Part shown: positions 23,801 through 31,179 of the stretch, piece by piece
Numbering within the stretch: the stretch's first letter is position 1
Layout of the letters: each line of letters opens with the position of its first letter
Source: Hymenopus coronatus
Taxonomy: Eukaryota > Arthropoda > Insecta > Mantodea > Hymenopodidae
Length of the DNA: 64,000 bases
Direction: 5' to 3'
Assembly: GCA_030762935.1 (NCBI GenBank)
Contig: CM060900.1
Location: forward strand, 370,858,632 to 370,922,631
Notes under the pieces: generated by a model
What the model was told of the DNA's origin: nothing
Database searches by the model: none
Seen by the model: only the letters and a program-made list of their open reading frames with translations
Position numbers and translations under genes: made by a program

Positions 23801-24544
23801 ACCGTTCGGAAACAATAATAAGCAAAGCGATACAAAATTAAAAACGCGTTCTCTATGATTTTACTCAGTTTTCTCGGGATACCATTGCAAAAAGTGACCA
23901 ATTTTGCAGAAAAATAGTAAATTGCGGTTATATTCGCGAATTAAACTTGAAATATCAAAAAACCGGGAAATATTGCGAGTATAAAACGTCTACAAAATGC
24001 GAAGCAAGCATAAATATAACTTAATTTTACGTGTATCATTCGTTTTAGCAAAATTCGCGAACAGAAAAAGATATAGCGAAAATCAAGGGTCCCAAATAAT
24101 AATAATAATAATAATAATAATAGTAATGCACCTTGCTTAAGCCCATGAGAACGTAAACAATGACTAATTACCGTTCAAATGCTTTTTGCTACTACTACTT
24201 CACAAAACTATCAGCAATGTTTATTTCTCCTTGTTACAAGTTTTGAAGAGGAAGGAGTGGGGTTTAATACTATTGCCTCGCCCATTAGGTAAAAATGGTT
24301 TCTCAGATATGTGAATGAATTTTCCCATCTCCCTCTGGGCAGTAGTCGACCATGGACTCAAAGTCGCTGTAATTAACCTAACGAGTACAGCTAAAATTGT
24401 GGACTTACCTGTAGCTCTGCTTCTGCTTTTTCACTAACCACAGACGGGCTGGGACTTGTCGGTCTTGGCAATGAGTTGGTTCGTGAAGCTGCAGTGCTAT
24501 GGCTTATAGTCTCTGCAGATACGGCACTTGCAGGTGATAATGAC
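182..24544 (-). CDS. Cadps: Calcium-dependent secretion activator (CAPS/Cadps), N-terminal part, six exons
   Basis: Seen: six minus-strand exons, 24544-24409, 14462-14295, 14194-14019, 5569-5490, 686-538 and 262-182, each with AG acceptor and GT donor, join without a phase break into 263 codons. Landmarks include [57 protein letters not shown] and [14 protein letters not shown], which are hallmarks of the conserved N-terminal region of animal CAPS. Known of the family: CAPS is a cytosolic and peripheral-membrane protein that primes dense-core vesicles for Ca2+-triggered fusion in neurons and endocrine cells, using C2, PH and MUN/MHD domains. Those domains lie downstream, beyond position 1. 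The first coding exon, expected to start with an acidic Ser/Glu-rich stretch, was not found in this window. Introns hold most of the transposons of the left half. No stop or frameshift interrupts the exons, so the gene looks functional. Confidence 0.96.
538..686 (-). CDS. Cadps: CAPS exon ([13 protein letters not shown] segment)
   Basis: 149 bp: two bases completing the Gly codon, then 49 codons ending in CAA at the GTAAGT donor. Starts with a charged variable linker ([14 protein letters not shown]) and continues into [20 protein letters not shown] and [11 protein letters not shown], as in known CAPS proteins. The acceptor is TCAGTAG, with the second AG used; the phase of the preceding exon requires it. 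Confidence 0.96.
687..1839. other. CAPS intron, AT-rich, no recognised feature except a CA/CG tract
   Basis: Intronic sequence with short, unconserved reading frames only. The alternating purine-pyrimidine tract at 921-963 is the one distinct feature. I see no coding similarity. Confidence 0.6.
921..963. repeat. Alternating purine-pyrimidine tract, (CG/CA)n
   Basis: About 43 bases alternate purine and pyrimidine without a break: a GC-rich part (GCACATGCACACGCGTGCGC...) followed by (CA)n. Such tracts can adopt Z-DNA. It lies in a CAPS intron, about 240 bp upstream (transcript sense) of the 538-686 exon. Confidence 0.85.
1840..3340 (-). pseudogene. Mutator-like (MULE) transposase relic
   Basis: Minus-strand translation, with several stops and frame changes, gives pieces in the order of an arthropod MULE transposase: a Cys-containing N-terminal part, a RFTYAMR-like segment, [11 protein letters not shown], then [16 protein letters not shown] followed by TGKVVDV (the first catalytic Asp region), [15 protein letters not shown] with VEVTKIE (second Asp region), [14 protein letters not shown], and a basic C-terminus. 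Each piece resembles the family pattern (DGTWQKRG, GDGDSK, CLHGKTQNxNES). Terminal inverted repeats were not located, so the ends are approximate. It sits in the CAPS intron between exons 538-686 and 5490-5569, in the same orientation as the gene. Inactive. Confidence 0.8.
3341..5489. other. CAPS intron, nothing recognised
   Basis: AT-rich sequence with only short random reading frames (the longest is 70 codons at 4453-4665, without family resemblance). No repeat structure or element termini seen. Confidence 0.55.
5490..5569 (-). CDS. Cadps: CAPS exon ([11 protein letters not shown] segment)
   Basis: 80 bp: one base completing the Arg codon, 26 codons, and one base of a split Gly codon. Acceptor TTGCAG, donor GTAAGC. 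Encodes [20 protein letters not shown] then FDCIFK, one of the most conserved stretches of CAPS. The flanking introns are about 4.8 kb (downstream) and 8.4 kb (upstream) and hold a MULE and a Tc1 relic. Confidence 0.97.
5570..7185. other. CAPS intron, nothing recognised
   Basis: AT-rich intronic sequence with poly-T stretches near 6065 and 6105. No coding similarity and no inverted or tandem repeats that I can support. Confidence 0.55.
7186..8578 (-). mobile_element. Tc1-type transposon, decayed, with terminal inverted repeats
   Basis: The ends match: CACTGGTGTGCAAAACCTA at 7186 equals the reverse complement of the right end at 8578 over 19 bases, with weaker similarity inside. The right flank is TA; the left flank is TG, a probable decayed TA target duplication. 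The minus strand carries Tc1 transposase pieces: FSVERRFSL (family FSDESRF), FMNSNV-stop-PH (family FMDDNARPH) and [15 protein letters not shown] (the DD34E C-terminal motif). The first catalytic Asp is Val, the second is replaced by Asn, and stops are frequent. 1393 bp is a normal full length for the class. Inactive copy inside a CAPS intron. Confidence 0.88.
8579..10202. other. CAPS intron, one minisatellite, otherwise nothing recognised
   Basis: AT-rich sequence. Besides the GACTGACTT minisatellite at 9682-9724 I see no gene or element termini. Confidence 0.55.
9682..9724. repeat. GACTGACTT minisatellite
   Basis: About 43 bp built from GACTT and GACTGACTT units in tandem with few errors. 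Confidence 0.85.
10217..10400 (+). mobile_element. SINE family B, 5-prime truncated, with target-site duplication
   Basis: Shares the body of the copies at 35140 and 50979: GTGAGATTTGTGG, then a GGGTTCTCYGGTTTMCCC core, CTACATCTTCATT, GCCATAA and an A-rich tail. Flanked by AATTCAAATTGTGT (10203-10216) and AATTCAATTGTGT (10401-10413), a target duplication with one indel. The tRNA-like head is missing, as expected for 5-prime truncation during target-primed reverse transcription. Confidence 0.85.
10414..11211. other. CAPS intron, nothing recognised; 20-nt poly-A
   Basis: AT-rich; a 20-base A run at 10803-10822 is the only distinct feature. Upstream of it I see no element body that it would terminate. 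Confidence 0.5.
11212..11262. repeat. (AAT)n microsatellite
   Basis: About 17 perfect AAT units directly left of the 11271-11875 repeat. Confidence 0.95.
11271..11875. repeat. ~600-bp interspersed repeat, copy 1 (AAT-bordered)
   Basis: Clearly similar along its length to 23471-24093: both start AAACAAAATCCTTCTTGTCG, share CACTGTTTCGCGCAAATAT, TTGAACTGAAAGAAGCGAAA and TTTTCTCGGGATACCATT, and end GCGAAAATCAAGGG followed by (AAT)n. No coding frame is conserved between the copies. I see no terminal inverted repeats. Likely a non-autonomous element or the 3-prime end of a retroelement; the class is unknown. Confidence 0.9.
11876..11935. repeat. (AAT)n microsatellite, right border of repeat copy 1
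   Basis: AAT units with a short A-rich interruption near 11890. The same kind of tract follows copy 2 at 24096. Confidence 0.95.
11936..14018. other. CAPS intron, nothing firmly recognised
   Basis: AT-rich. A short plus-strand stretch near 12417-12473 reads [18 protein letters not shown], vaguely like a hAT TD motif, but nothing around it supports a transposase. No other feature. Confidence 0.5.
14019..14194 (-). CDS. Cadps: CAPS exon (FLKSERV/MVQSG segment)
   Basis: 176 bp: 58 codons plus two bases (AG) of a split Arg codon. Acceptor TTTTAG, donor GTATGT. Contains [19 protein letters not shown] and [16 protein letters not shown], which align closely with the vertebrate and fly protein. Intron phase agrees with the following exon, whose first base completes AG|A. 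Confidence 0.97.
14295..14462 (-). CDS. Cadps: CAPS exon (KQPTDM segment)
   Basis: 168 bp, 56 codons, phase 0 at both ends; acceptor CTGTAG, donor GTGATT. It begins [13 protein letters not shown], a charged helix, followed by [18 protein letters not shown] and QPTDMTRR, close to the invariant CAPS sequence. Separated from the next exon by an intron of only 100 bp (14195-14294), much shorter than the other introns, which range up to about 10 kb. Confidence 0.97.
14463..14996. other. CAPS intron, small tandem duplication only
   Basis: GGTAATAGAAGGTAAGGG occurs twice in tandem at about 14602-14643. Otherwise nothing recognised before the hAT-like element that starts at 14997. Confidence 0.6.
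16480..17335 (-). repeat. ~0.9-kb repeat family, copy 1 (reverse orientation)
   Basis: Read on the minus strand, it runs through the same blocks as the plus-strand copies further right: GGTATTGCA, GGACACGTGAATCC, a (GT)n tract, TGCCAAACTTGG, TTTTCTCAAAAATGGCT, GGGAATAGCCTCTGAAG, AAACCATAAGATATAG, GACCATGCAAAGGGAAC and GCATTAGCCTG. It is nested in the hAT-like element at 14997-17972. No coding capacity. Confidence 0.85.
17079..17197. repeat. (CA)n/(CCCCA)n microsatellite inside the ~0.9-kb repeat
   Basis: CA units at both ends and C-rich variants between them. It occupies the position of the (GT)n tract in other copies of the repeat and has expanded to about 120 bp here. Confidence 0.9.
17570..17850 (-). 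mobile_element. SINE family A, nearly full length
   Basis: On the minus strand: a tRNA-like head with B box GTGGGTTCATATC, the GGCGGAGGTGATGG junction, TACTTAGCATAGCTTCC, CGGAAAGGAAGTAAAG, the TCTGTGCGG region, GAGAACTGTAGC and a final CTCCATAAATAAAACTT. Same body as copies at 20985, 27312, 59178, 60945 and 62404. Nested in the hAT-like element. Confidence 0.85.
18159..19462. mobile_element. Non-autonomous hAT-type element
   Basis: Left end TAGTGATGGGCACTATCAAATG and the reverse complement of the right end TAGTGATGGGCACTATCGAATG match at 21 of 22 positions. TAGTGATGGGC is a common hAT terminus. The flanks CATTTAGC and TTTTAAAC match at 4 of 8 positions, so the target duplication is decayed or absent. 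The 1304-bp interior is AT-rich with no transposase; the longest frames are unrelated and short. It starts 186 bp after the end of the previous hAT-like element. Confidence 0.8.
19463..20639. other. CAPS intron, nothing recognised
   Basis: AT-rich, with one 61-codon frame at 20296-20481 lacking family resemblance. No repeat termini. Confidence 0.5.
20640..20722 (+). mobile_element. tRNA-like head of a SINE
   Basis: GTCAAGTGGTCAGGGTTCTGG resembles an A box, and GTGCTTGATTTCC a decayed B box, 30-40 bases apart, with a clover-like GGTTCTGGCTTCTCAACCAG arm between. The body after it matches no other copy here. Not a functional tRNA gene: the T arm is degenerate. Confidence 0.5.
20835..20886. repeat. 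(TA)n microsatellite
   Basis: About 26 perfect TA units. Confidence 0.97.
20985..21265 (+). mobile_element. SINE family A, full-length copy
   Basis: A tRNA-derived head (A-box-like TCCGAGGTCTAGGG; B box GAGTTCAAACC at 21033), then CGGCGGAGGGCGATGGATTT, a CCTTAGC box, CGGAAGGGAAGTAAAG, CGTGTCGTTGATCTACGACAC, GAGGCCTCTGAG, GAGAGCCACAGCAGTTATAA and the terminal CATCCATAAATAAAACTTAA. Six copies in this window share this order. The 3-prime end lacks a long poly-A. Transcription would be from an internal Pol III promoter. Confidence 0.88.
21266..23470. other. CAPS intron stretch with more CpG than its surroundings; no gene recognised
   Basis: CG dinucleotides look denser (for example around 22080-22130, 22490-22560 and 23020-23120) than in the AT-rich neighbourhood. 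Reading frames up to 115 codons (21723-22070) show no known domain. A short frame near 22478 ([13 protein letters not shown]) faintly resembles the start of a THAP zinc finger but does not continue. It could be an old element or an intronic regulatory region; I cannot decide. Confidence 0.4.
23471..24093. repeat. ~600-bp interspersed repeat, copy 2
   Basis: Same orientation and extent as 11271-11875 (start AAACAAAATCCTTCTTGTCG, end GCGAAAATCAAGGG plus AAT units). Several small indels and many substitutions separate the copies, so both are old. Lies about 300 bp from the CAPS exon at 24409. Confidence 0.9.
24096..24122. repeat. (AAT)n microsatellite, right border of repeat copy 2
   Basis: About 9 AAT units directly after the repeat, as in copy 1. 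Confidence 0.93.
24409..24544 (-). CDS. Cadps: CAPS exon (Ser/Pro-rich N-terminal segment)
   Basis: 136 bp; acceptor TTTTAG and donor GTAAGT. The first base completes a split codon from an upstream exon not seen here; then come 45 codons. The peptide is Ser/Thr/Pro-rich and low in complexity, ends [16 protein letters not shown], and leads into the charged segment of the next exon. This is the most 5-prime CAPS exon I can find. The poorly conserved Ser-rich part followed by the invariant [10 protein letters not shown] motif fits known CAPS N-termini. Confidence 0.92.
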
Positions 24545-25060
24545 CTAAAACCAAAGTACTTGTTATTTAAGGAGTTCAAATGTAAATTTTTTCATTGTTT
24601 ATTCGGTTTAATAATCACTATATCTACATAAATACATATTTTTATTGCTCACGAACGCAATATCATGGTAAGTATGGGTGAACTAAATCACAGGCTTACA
24701 GATAATAAGATTAAGCATTTGTTACTATATTTTGGCATTCAGCTAACTATCAGGTTGATTCTGTGACTTTTATTTCCCTATGAAGAAAAGTAAATAAATA
24801 TTAATTATGAATAATGGTGCATAACGTTTCCATTTATACATTTTATATAGGTGTTTATATGGTGTAAATTGTCATCGTTTTTGGGGGTGTCTCTTGATTG
24901 GCTCACATTGATAACGTCAGGTTTGTCGTCGTTTTTGGAATGTGTGGGTGTGACACTTTCAATATATTTATTTTGGTAGTTTCTGTAGAGTGATGACAGA
25001 CACAGATAGGCAATTAGACGAGTCCACCATACTTGATGCAGGACCTGTTTTAGCATGCGC
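24545..25060. other. CAPS upstream intron, nothing recognised
   Basis: No upstream CAPS exon found here or further right. AT-rich, with no elements before the SINE at 25075. Confidence 0.5.
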
Positions 25061-25074
25061 ATACCGTTTATAAG

Positions 25075-25377
25075 GTACCACCTTAGCGCAGTGGTACCAA
25101 GCGGGAGACCTGGGTTCGATCCCCAGTACCAGCGTGGGGATTTTTCCCCCGCTGGGGTGCACTCAGCCTCGTAAGGTCCCTGGGGGGGCCAATTGAGGAG
25201 TTACTAGATGGAGAAGTAGCGGCTCCAGGTCATGAGGACCGCATTAACCGGCCGACCACGTCTCACCCTCCAATACTGCACCCCCATCAATGACGTCTGT
25301 AGTGGACCAAGATGGAGGACGCAGCGGCCGGGCGGTAGGCCAAGGTTCCCCGTGAGCTGTCGCGCCATGAGTTATTT
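25075..25377 (+). mobile_element. SINE family D, full length, with 14-bp target duplication
   Basis: Flanked by a perfect 14-bp duplication ATACCGTTTATAAG (25061-25074 and 25378-25391). The head is tRNA-like: A box TTAGCGCAGTGG, then GGGTTCGATCCCCAG as B box, about 30 bases apart. The body is GC-rich (CCCCCGCTGGGG, GGTCATGAGGACCGC, GGACGCAGCGGCCGGGCGG) and quite unlike the surrounding DNA. The perfect duplication and high GC indicate a fairly recent insertion. Confidence 0.92.
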
Positions 25378-25391
25378 ATACCGTTTATAAG

Positions 25392-26673
25392 AAGATGTAT
25401 GTGCATAGCTGTTGTAAAACAATTGATCTTGGGATGGAAACAGAAAAGGATCCTGGATGATTATTTAATGGAAAAAACAGGATCCTTGTTCACTCTTATA
25501 ATCACTTCTGATGTTTAACATCAAGCATTTTAGGTGAAGTTTTCGTTATACGTTTATATATGAGCATTTTATGCTCTGAGAAATCTTATTAACACATATT
25601 GCAATATCACTGAGTTCACTGTAGTGCACCATTACACTTATAAAATATACTTGTCGTGCACTTAAAGTTTTTAGCTCCTTTTGTTACCACGAATAGTGCA
25701 GATTACACCTCTGAGAGAGCCTGGCAAACTGTGTGAATTCTTAACTTTTGGCAACCTAGATAGGCAGCTTAGGAAGCGGTCCTCCTTAATGCTTATTGGC
25801 TGAAACTTAGCGCCAAAAGTTACACTCTACGTCATCAGATCACGTGGTTCTATTGAAGAGCAGAATAATCTTTAGTACGCTTTCGTTTCCTGGTCGGAGG
25901 GAGGTAAAATCTTACAAGAATGCTAGGTTATTCCTTTTTTACTGTAGAGTCTGGAAATTTGAATGTGCATATGAAATGATTCGCATATCGGCTGGATGTA
26001 TAGTATGTTTAGCTATACTTGTTACTTTTATTTCCTAATGCATCAATATTTGGCTCCACCAAGTAAGACCGAACCGAGAGAAAATTATTTAAGAAATTGA
26101 CTGCAAAATTAAACTTAACAAAATGTAGCTTAGTTTGTTTATAAAATATATATGAAAGAGGAAAACTGTGCTTCAAATTTATATCACACAACTTTCTTTT
26201 GCACATGCACAAATGACTAGGTTTTGCATTGCAATAATATAAGGGTTGAAAGCATTCCACCATGCGTAAGCTCTTCATTGTGGGTCATGGGGGTCTCCTA
26301 GTGAAAACCAGATATGCACGCCAATATTTAAAATTCTTTTGGGGGGGTTTTGCTTTATGGTTTTTTTTTTGTTTGTTTGTTTTCTTTTGCCATGCATGAT
26401 ATTACACTATAATGAAGAGTGAACCATATACGTTTTTGATAGCATACATTTCCTTTTAGAATGAATCATGTAGTAAGAAGTGGAATTGATTAGTGTCTAA
26501 AGATGCAGCCTTGTATACTGTATTATTTTAATGCCACCAGTCTGATGAAAGCATACTGATAATTGCATTCTCTTTTACTTTGGATGCAAGTTGTATTTAA
26601 ATGTTTCCTTTGAGTTAGCTCTTATTGCAAAGATCTTGAACTAATAAAGTAAAGATAAGCATAGGTATAGATA
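25392..26673. other. Nothing recognised
   Basis: AT-rich, with T-rich runs near 26360. Frames of 60-90 codons show no family resemblance. Confidence 0.5.
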
Positions 26674-26721
26674 CCATGGTAGTAGTGGTAGCGGTAGTGG
26701 TATTGGTGGTGGTGGTGGTAA

Positions 26722-26775
<54 letters not shown>

Positions 26776-26860
26776 CAGTAGTAGTTGTAGTGGTAGTAGT
26801 GGCAGTAGCGGTGGTGGTAGTGGTAGTGGTGGTGGTAGTGGTGTGGTTGAGGTGGTAGTG

Positions 26861-26912
<52 letters not shown>

Positions 26913-27145
26913 CCGTAGTGGTAGTGGAGGTAGTGGTGGTAATGTGGTGGTAGTGGTAGTGGTAGTCGTGATAGTGGTGATCGTAGTGGTAATGGTAGTA
27001 GTGGTAGTAGAGGTAATTGTGGTAGTGGAGGTGGTAGTGGTGGTGGTAGTGGAGGTAATTGTGGTAGTGGAGATGGTAGTGGAGATGGTAGTGGAGGTGG
27101 TAGTGGTAGTGGTTGGTACTGGTGGTGGTGGTGATGTAGCATGGC
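26674..27145. repeat. TAG/TGG compound microsatellite
   Basis: About 470 bp of GTA/GTG trinucleotide units, with near-perfect (TAG)n at 26725-26775 and 26858-26909. Read in frames it gives long poly-Val (plus) or poly-Thr/Leu/Tyr (minus) frames, which are artefacts. Unlike the other TAG tracts of this window, no LINE is attached to it. Confidence 0.95.
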
Positions 27146-27311
27146 ATTAGAAGACTGACAGTGACGGTATAAGTAGTGGTACTGGTGGTGGTGTTACCGG
27201 TATTACTAAAAGCTGGTTCACAGCATTGGAGAACAGTGACGAGAGCGAGAACAACAAACTTTAAGTGCTTGTATTTTAATGGGAGGTTCACACTTATCAG
27301 GAAAATTAAAT

Positions 27312-27585
27312 GAAATTGAGTTTCATTTGTTGGTGCTCTTTAACTGCTATGGTTCTCAGCGTTCCATCCTAAATTGGGCGTGAAACACATCCTTATTTTA
27401 CTTTGATACCTCTTTATTAGTTTTGAGGATCTTTTACGTACCGTAAATTACAGCTTTACTTCCCTTCTGAAGAAAGCCATGCTAAGAATTTTTACGCATG
27501 AAAAAAATGAATCGCCCTCCGCCGAGTTTAAACACGCACATTTGGAAGCAGAGAAGTATGTTACCTCTAGTCCACGCAGGATGGT
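27312..27585 (-). mobile_element. SINE family A, full-length copy
   Basis: Minus strand: a head with a decayed B box (TGTTTAAACTC), GGCGGAGGGCGATTC, AATTCTTAGCATGGC, AGAAGGGAAGTAAAG, TTTACGGTACGTAAAAG, GAGAACCATAGCAG and the terminal AAATGAAACTCAATTTC. Same arrangement as the copy at 20985. Confidence 0.82.
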
Positions 27586-27636
27586 AATCGACGGAAAGCA
27601 TTCCCAGACACTAGAATAATATGTATACTCATAGAC

Positions 27637-27658
27637 AAAAAAAAAAAAAAAAAAAAAA
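27637..27658. repeat. Poly-A run, 22 nt
   Basis: Uninterrupted A run; no retroposed body recognised upstream. Confidence 0.9.
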
Positions 27659-27904
27659 TAATATCTGGAACGCCAAATTCGTCCAAGTTTTATATGTAAA
27701 CCAACCGCAATGCAGCTGTGTAGCGGCAGCAAGTTTTCACAAGTTCAAAATCTTAGTAATACTAACCCATATGATCAATAATCTTAATCAAATACATAAC
27801 TTAAGCTCCTTCAACGTCAAACTATCAATATTAACTCAAAATATTGATACAAAACATGATACAGTTTGTATTGTACGGTATTACTACACCTTCTCTGTAT
27901 GTTC

Positions 27905-27975
27905 ACTGTAGCGCTGTGGCAAAGTGTAGGCTACTCATCTGGTAGGAGTCGCAGGTTCGCTTCTCGCATATAGCA
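27905..27975 (+). mobile_element. tRNA-like SINE head
   Basis: GCGCTGTGGCAAAGTGTAGG resembles an A box and CGCAGGTTCGCTTCTCGC a B box with correct spacing. A T/C-rich stretch follows, without a body seen elsewhere here. A SINE is more likely than a tRNA gene because the acceptor stem does not pair. Confidence 0.5.
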
Positions 27976-28404
27976 AATTTCTTTCTTTCTTCCTCTTAAT
28001 TTTGTTAGTAGTATTTGATGCCTGCTTTTACTACTCATGGCACCGCAGGGGATTCCATCTCTTAATGATGTTGAAGCAACATATAGTGACTATTTACGTT
28101 AGACATACTTATTCACACATGACATTCGATACAGTTAATAGCATGATAGTTACTATGATGCTTCTTTAAGGGTTTATTCTACCGAGCAGTAGTATGCTGC
28201 ACGAAAGCATGTGGTGCGCAGAATGGTGCTCAAACGCATCAGGCATGAACAGTTCTACCTTAATGAAAAACTGGAGTCTGTATAGTAAGAAAAAGTACTA
28301 AAAGTATTGTTAAGAAAACCAATATTTTGAAAAAAATTTAGGAATTCAGTTTAAACAAATTTGATTTTTTTAGGAAGAAACTCTGTATTTTTTTTTTCTA
28401 CTCA

Positions 28405-29036
28405 ACACACCCTTCCAAAACCGATCCAACAGGAAAATGTCAACTGCAACTGGAATAACGTGATATTCGCAGTCGAGGCAACATTTTCTTCCAGACCCTA
28501 AGGGAAAGGTGATTGATTGTCTACCGTCCAAAGAGGTCCAGATACAATGCAAGATACGTGGCTTCACAATTCCATTATGGTTGCGTATCTGTATCGTGTT
28601 GGGGCTGGATATCAAGGGACGGTTTATGTGTGCTGTGGCAGCTTGACGATACACTTAACGGTGCGCAGTAAACGGTAATGCTCGATAATATTGTGATTTC
28701 CTCTGTGATGATGAGATATCCTGATGGTATTGCCGAATTTGTACAGGATAATCATCCTGGGCATACATCTCGAAAGGTTTCAAATTGGTATCAGAGAGGC
28801 CGGATAACAGAATATTAGACTGGCGTCCCTATTCACCAGATTTACACCCTATTGAGAAAGTGTGGGCTGCGGTAAAAACGGAGCTGCGCTCAAATTTACC
28901 TGTAGATGGGCGAAGGACAAAATAAGGCTCTGGGCACAAATTCAAAGATCAGGATCTTGTAGCTTCTCGTCCACATTACTGCAGGCACTTAATTTTGTTT
29001 ATGCTCCGAAGATTGAGGGCAGCTCTACGGGCTGAT
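28405..29036 (+). pseudogene. Tc1-like transposase relic
   Basis: Plus-strand pieces follow the order of an insect Tc1 transposase: WNNVIFAVEATFSSRP (family DES or DEA motif; the first catalytic Asp is Val), YRPKRSRYNARYVASQFHYG, SVSCWGWISRDGLCVLWQLD, FVQDNHPGHTSRKVSNWY (second Asp kept), and WRPYSPDLHPIEKVWAAVK (the Glu of DD34E kept). Frameshifts separate the pieces. The N-terminal DNA-binding part and both inverted repeats were not found, so this is a fragment. A different lineage from the Tc1 copy at 7186. Confidence 0.85.
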
Positions 29037-29234
29037 AGTTCATACACCTGATATTAATTATGTTCTTTTTTATGTTTTAGTTTTAGATGATAATTTATTT
29101 AAACATTTTTTTTTAGCTATTTTACACGAGTATTTGTAGAATTATGTTTCTGTGTACAGAGATTGGTCAATAACTTCAAATGCCAAATCTGTATTAATGC
29201 AATATTATGTTCTACATATGCAGTCATAAAATTA

Positions 29235-29345
29235 ACAAACAAAAAAATGACAAACTGCGCGAGATTTGAACCTAGGAACTTATGAGTGGGAGCAATGCCT
29301 TCTTAACTTCTCGGCCCCAGTAACGTTGCTCGTGGTTTGTTTTCA
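29235..29345 (-). mobile_element. tRNA-derived SINE fragment
   Basis: Minus strand: GCCGAGAAGTTAAGAAGGCA as A-box region and CCTAGGTTCAAATCTCGCGC as B box, followed by an AT-rich body with TTTTTTTG. tRNA-like spacing; the acceptor stem is not convincing. Confidence 0.55.
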
Positions 29346-29484
29346 GTGCTCATAAGTTAACCAATACGCTGTCAGTCACAGCCATTGCATAGCTCTTTCT
29401 TGTGCATTGAGAACACAGCTTTTACGAAGATACACTCTTTTGAGCGACACATGGAATTTGGAGATTACTCAATTTTGTGTCCAC

Positions 29485-30345
29485 GGCTATACATAGAGTA
29501 CAGAGAAGGTATTGTATTGCATAAAAAATTGATACTGAGATTTCGGCGGAAATACATGTTTTGGGTGCCCCTGAATAAAAGAAAAGCATTTTTAGAAAAA
29601 TGTCTGTCTTTGTGTCTTTGGACAGCATAGGTTAAAACGAGAAGTCCATTAAATACCAAGCTTGATATCTAACTTCAGTATCTTCCAAGAATGCGACACG
29701 AAGATTTTAAAGAAAATCTCACCAGCCACCACTACCCTTTACACGGAAAATGTCGAAAATTGTGTTTGTCTCAAAAATTGTTCTAACGATTTTGATTAAA
29801 ATCTCGTATATTTAAGGCGTTTATACGACAAATAAAATGTATATCTTGAATTTTCTAGGAATATCCTCTAAAAACCTCTGTAATCTGGATGCATTTTCTG
29901 AATTTTACATAACTGGTAAACCGTAAGAGAGAGACAAAGCCTTACTACACAAAAAAATATAGATATCCTTAGAACACACAATTTATGTCATATACCTAAA
30001 TATGTTTCCGTGGTAGAACGTTTTCAAGACATTGTTTATTATTGGTTGCAGTTTTAAAATACATAAATATTTCTCATAAGGGAATTTCTACACCCCAGGT
30101 AATGCACAGAAACGAATTTCAACCCCATGGCAACCTGTTTTAAAGATATTTGAATATCCTTTAGCCTAGTATCCTCCCTTATTACCCTTCTATTTACAAG
30201 GAAGCAAGTAATAAACGCGGTTTCTGGTAGTGCTTATCTCGATTAGCATGAAGTGCTTAGAAGAATAAGCTTTATAACAATAATGTATTACATAGATGTA
30301 GAGAAAGTCATGTGAATGGAACCCATCAGATTATTTATTTTATTT
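29485..30345 (+). repeat. ~0.9-kb repeat family, copy 2
   Basis: Blocks in order: GAAGGTATTGTATTGCA, GCATTTTTAGAAAAATG, AAGTCCATTAAATACCAAG, ATGCGACACGAAGATTTT, CTACCCTTTACACGGAAA, TTTTGATTAAAATCTCGTA, GGTAAACCGTAAGAGAGAG, ACACACAATTTATGTCATAT, TATTATTGGTTGCAGTTTTA, TTTAGCCTAGTATCC, CTCGATTAGCATGAAGTG and GTCATGTGAATGGAACCCAT. The same order appears at 43293-45265, 49857, 54756 and (reversed) 16480. No conserved reading frame. The internal (GT)n tract is short here. Confidence 0.88.
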
Positions 30346-30964
30346 AACAAGGTTCTCTGAGTCAGTTCTAATTACCTGGGAACCTGAAATGGCGGTGGTC
30401 AGATAGACCCATGTAATGTTAACATGCAGTTATTAGTAAAAAACTAATAACATGTAAACGCACTATCAAATATGAAAGAGGGTGAGATCAAAAGCCAATT
30501 CGTATGCAATACAATTGCATAAGGAAGAGCATACAAAGCACCAAGCAACATTTTAAAACTGGAAGACATTCTAGAAATGTAAACCGCAGATCCTGACATT
30601 TGCAGATGCATACAACGTTGGTACTTCTAGCGAAAAATTGATGCATAATTTTTTTGTGCAATTTAAATCTGGCATTTGCCTTAAAAATACAAAAACTGGC
30701 AGAAACTAATAAAGAACAACAAAAACTGCTATTAAATTGCACTAATAATAAAGGAACAATACTACAGTAAAATTCTAATGCGCAAAAAGAGGATTTTCAC
30801 TTTGAGATCCATATGGTCATCGAAATGCATTCTGTTCTAGTTGCCGTGCTATTGCAAAACACAAAGTTGTGTACTGTATTGCTTCCCGTTCTCGTTTCTG
30901 TTTTCATTAACGTTTTCGGTTACTGTGAACTAACCTTATTGGAGCTGAAGGTAGAAGTAGAAGC
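30346..30964. other. Nothing recognised
   Basis: AT-rich stretch between the repeat copy and the TAG microsatellite. Two overlapping frames of about 70-84 codons lack resemblance to known proteins. Confidence 0.5.
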
Positions 30965-31141
30965 ATATGTATTGATACTGGTGGTAGTAGTAGTGGTGGT
31001 GGCGGTAGTAGTAATAGTAATAGTACGATAGGGTAGTAATAGTAGTAGTAGTAGTAGCAGCAGCAGCAGTAATAATAGTAGTAATAGTAATAGAATAAGT
31101 AGTAGTAGTAGCAGTGGTAGTGTAATAGTAGTAGTAAGTGA

Positions 31142-31179
<38 letters not shown>

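Noticed and set aside
26615..27291. Long reading frames rich in Thr, Leu, His, Pro or Val (up to 216 codons)
   Set aside because: They are the translation of a trinucleotide microsatellite in every frame; no unique sequence of coding character flanks them.
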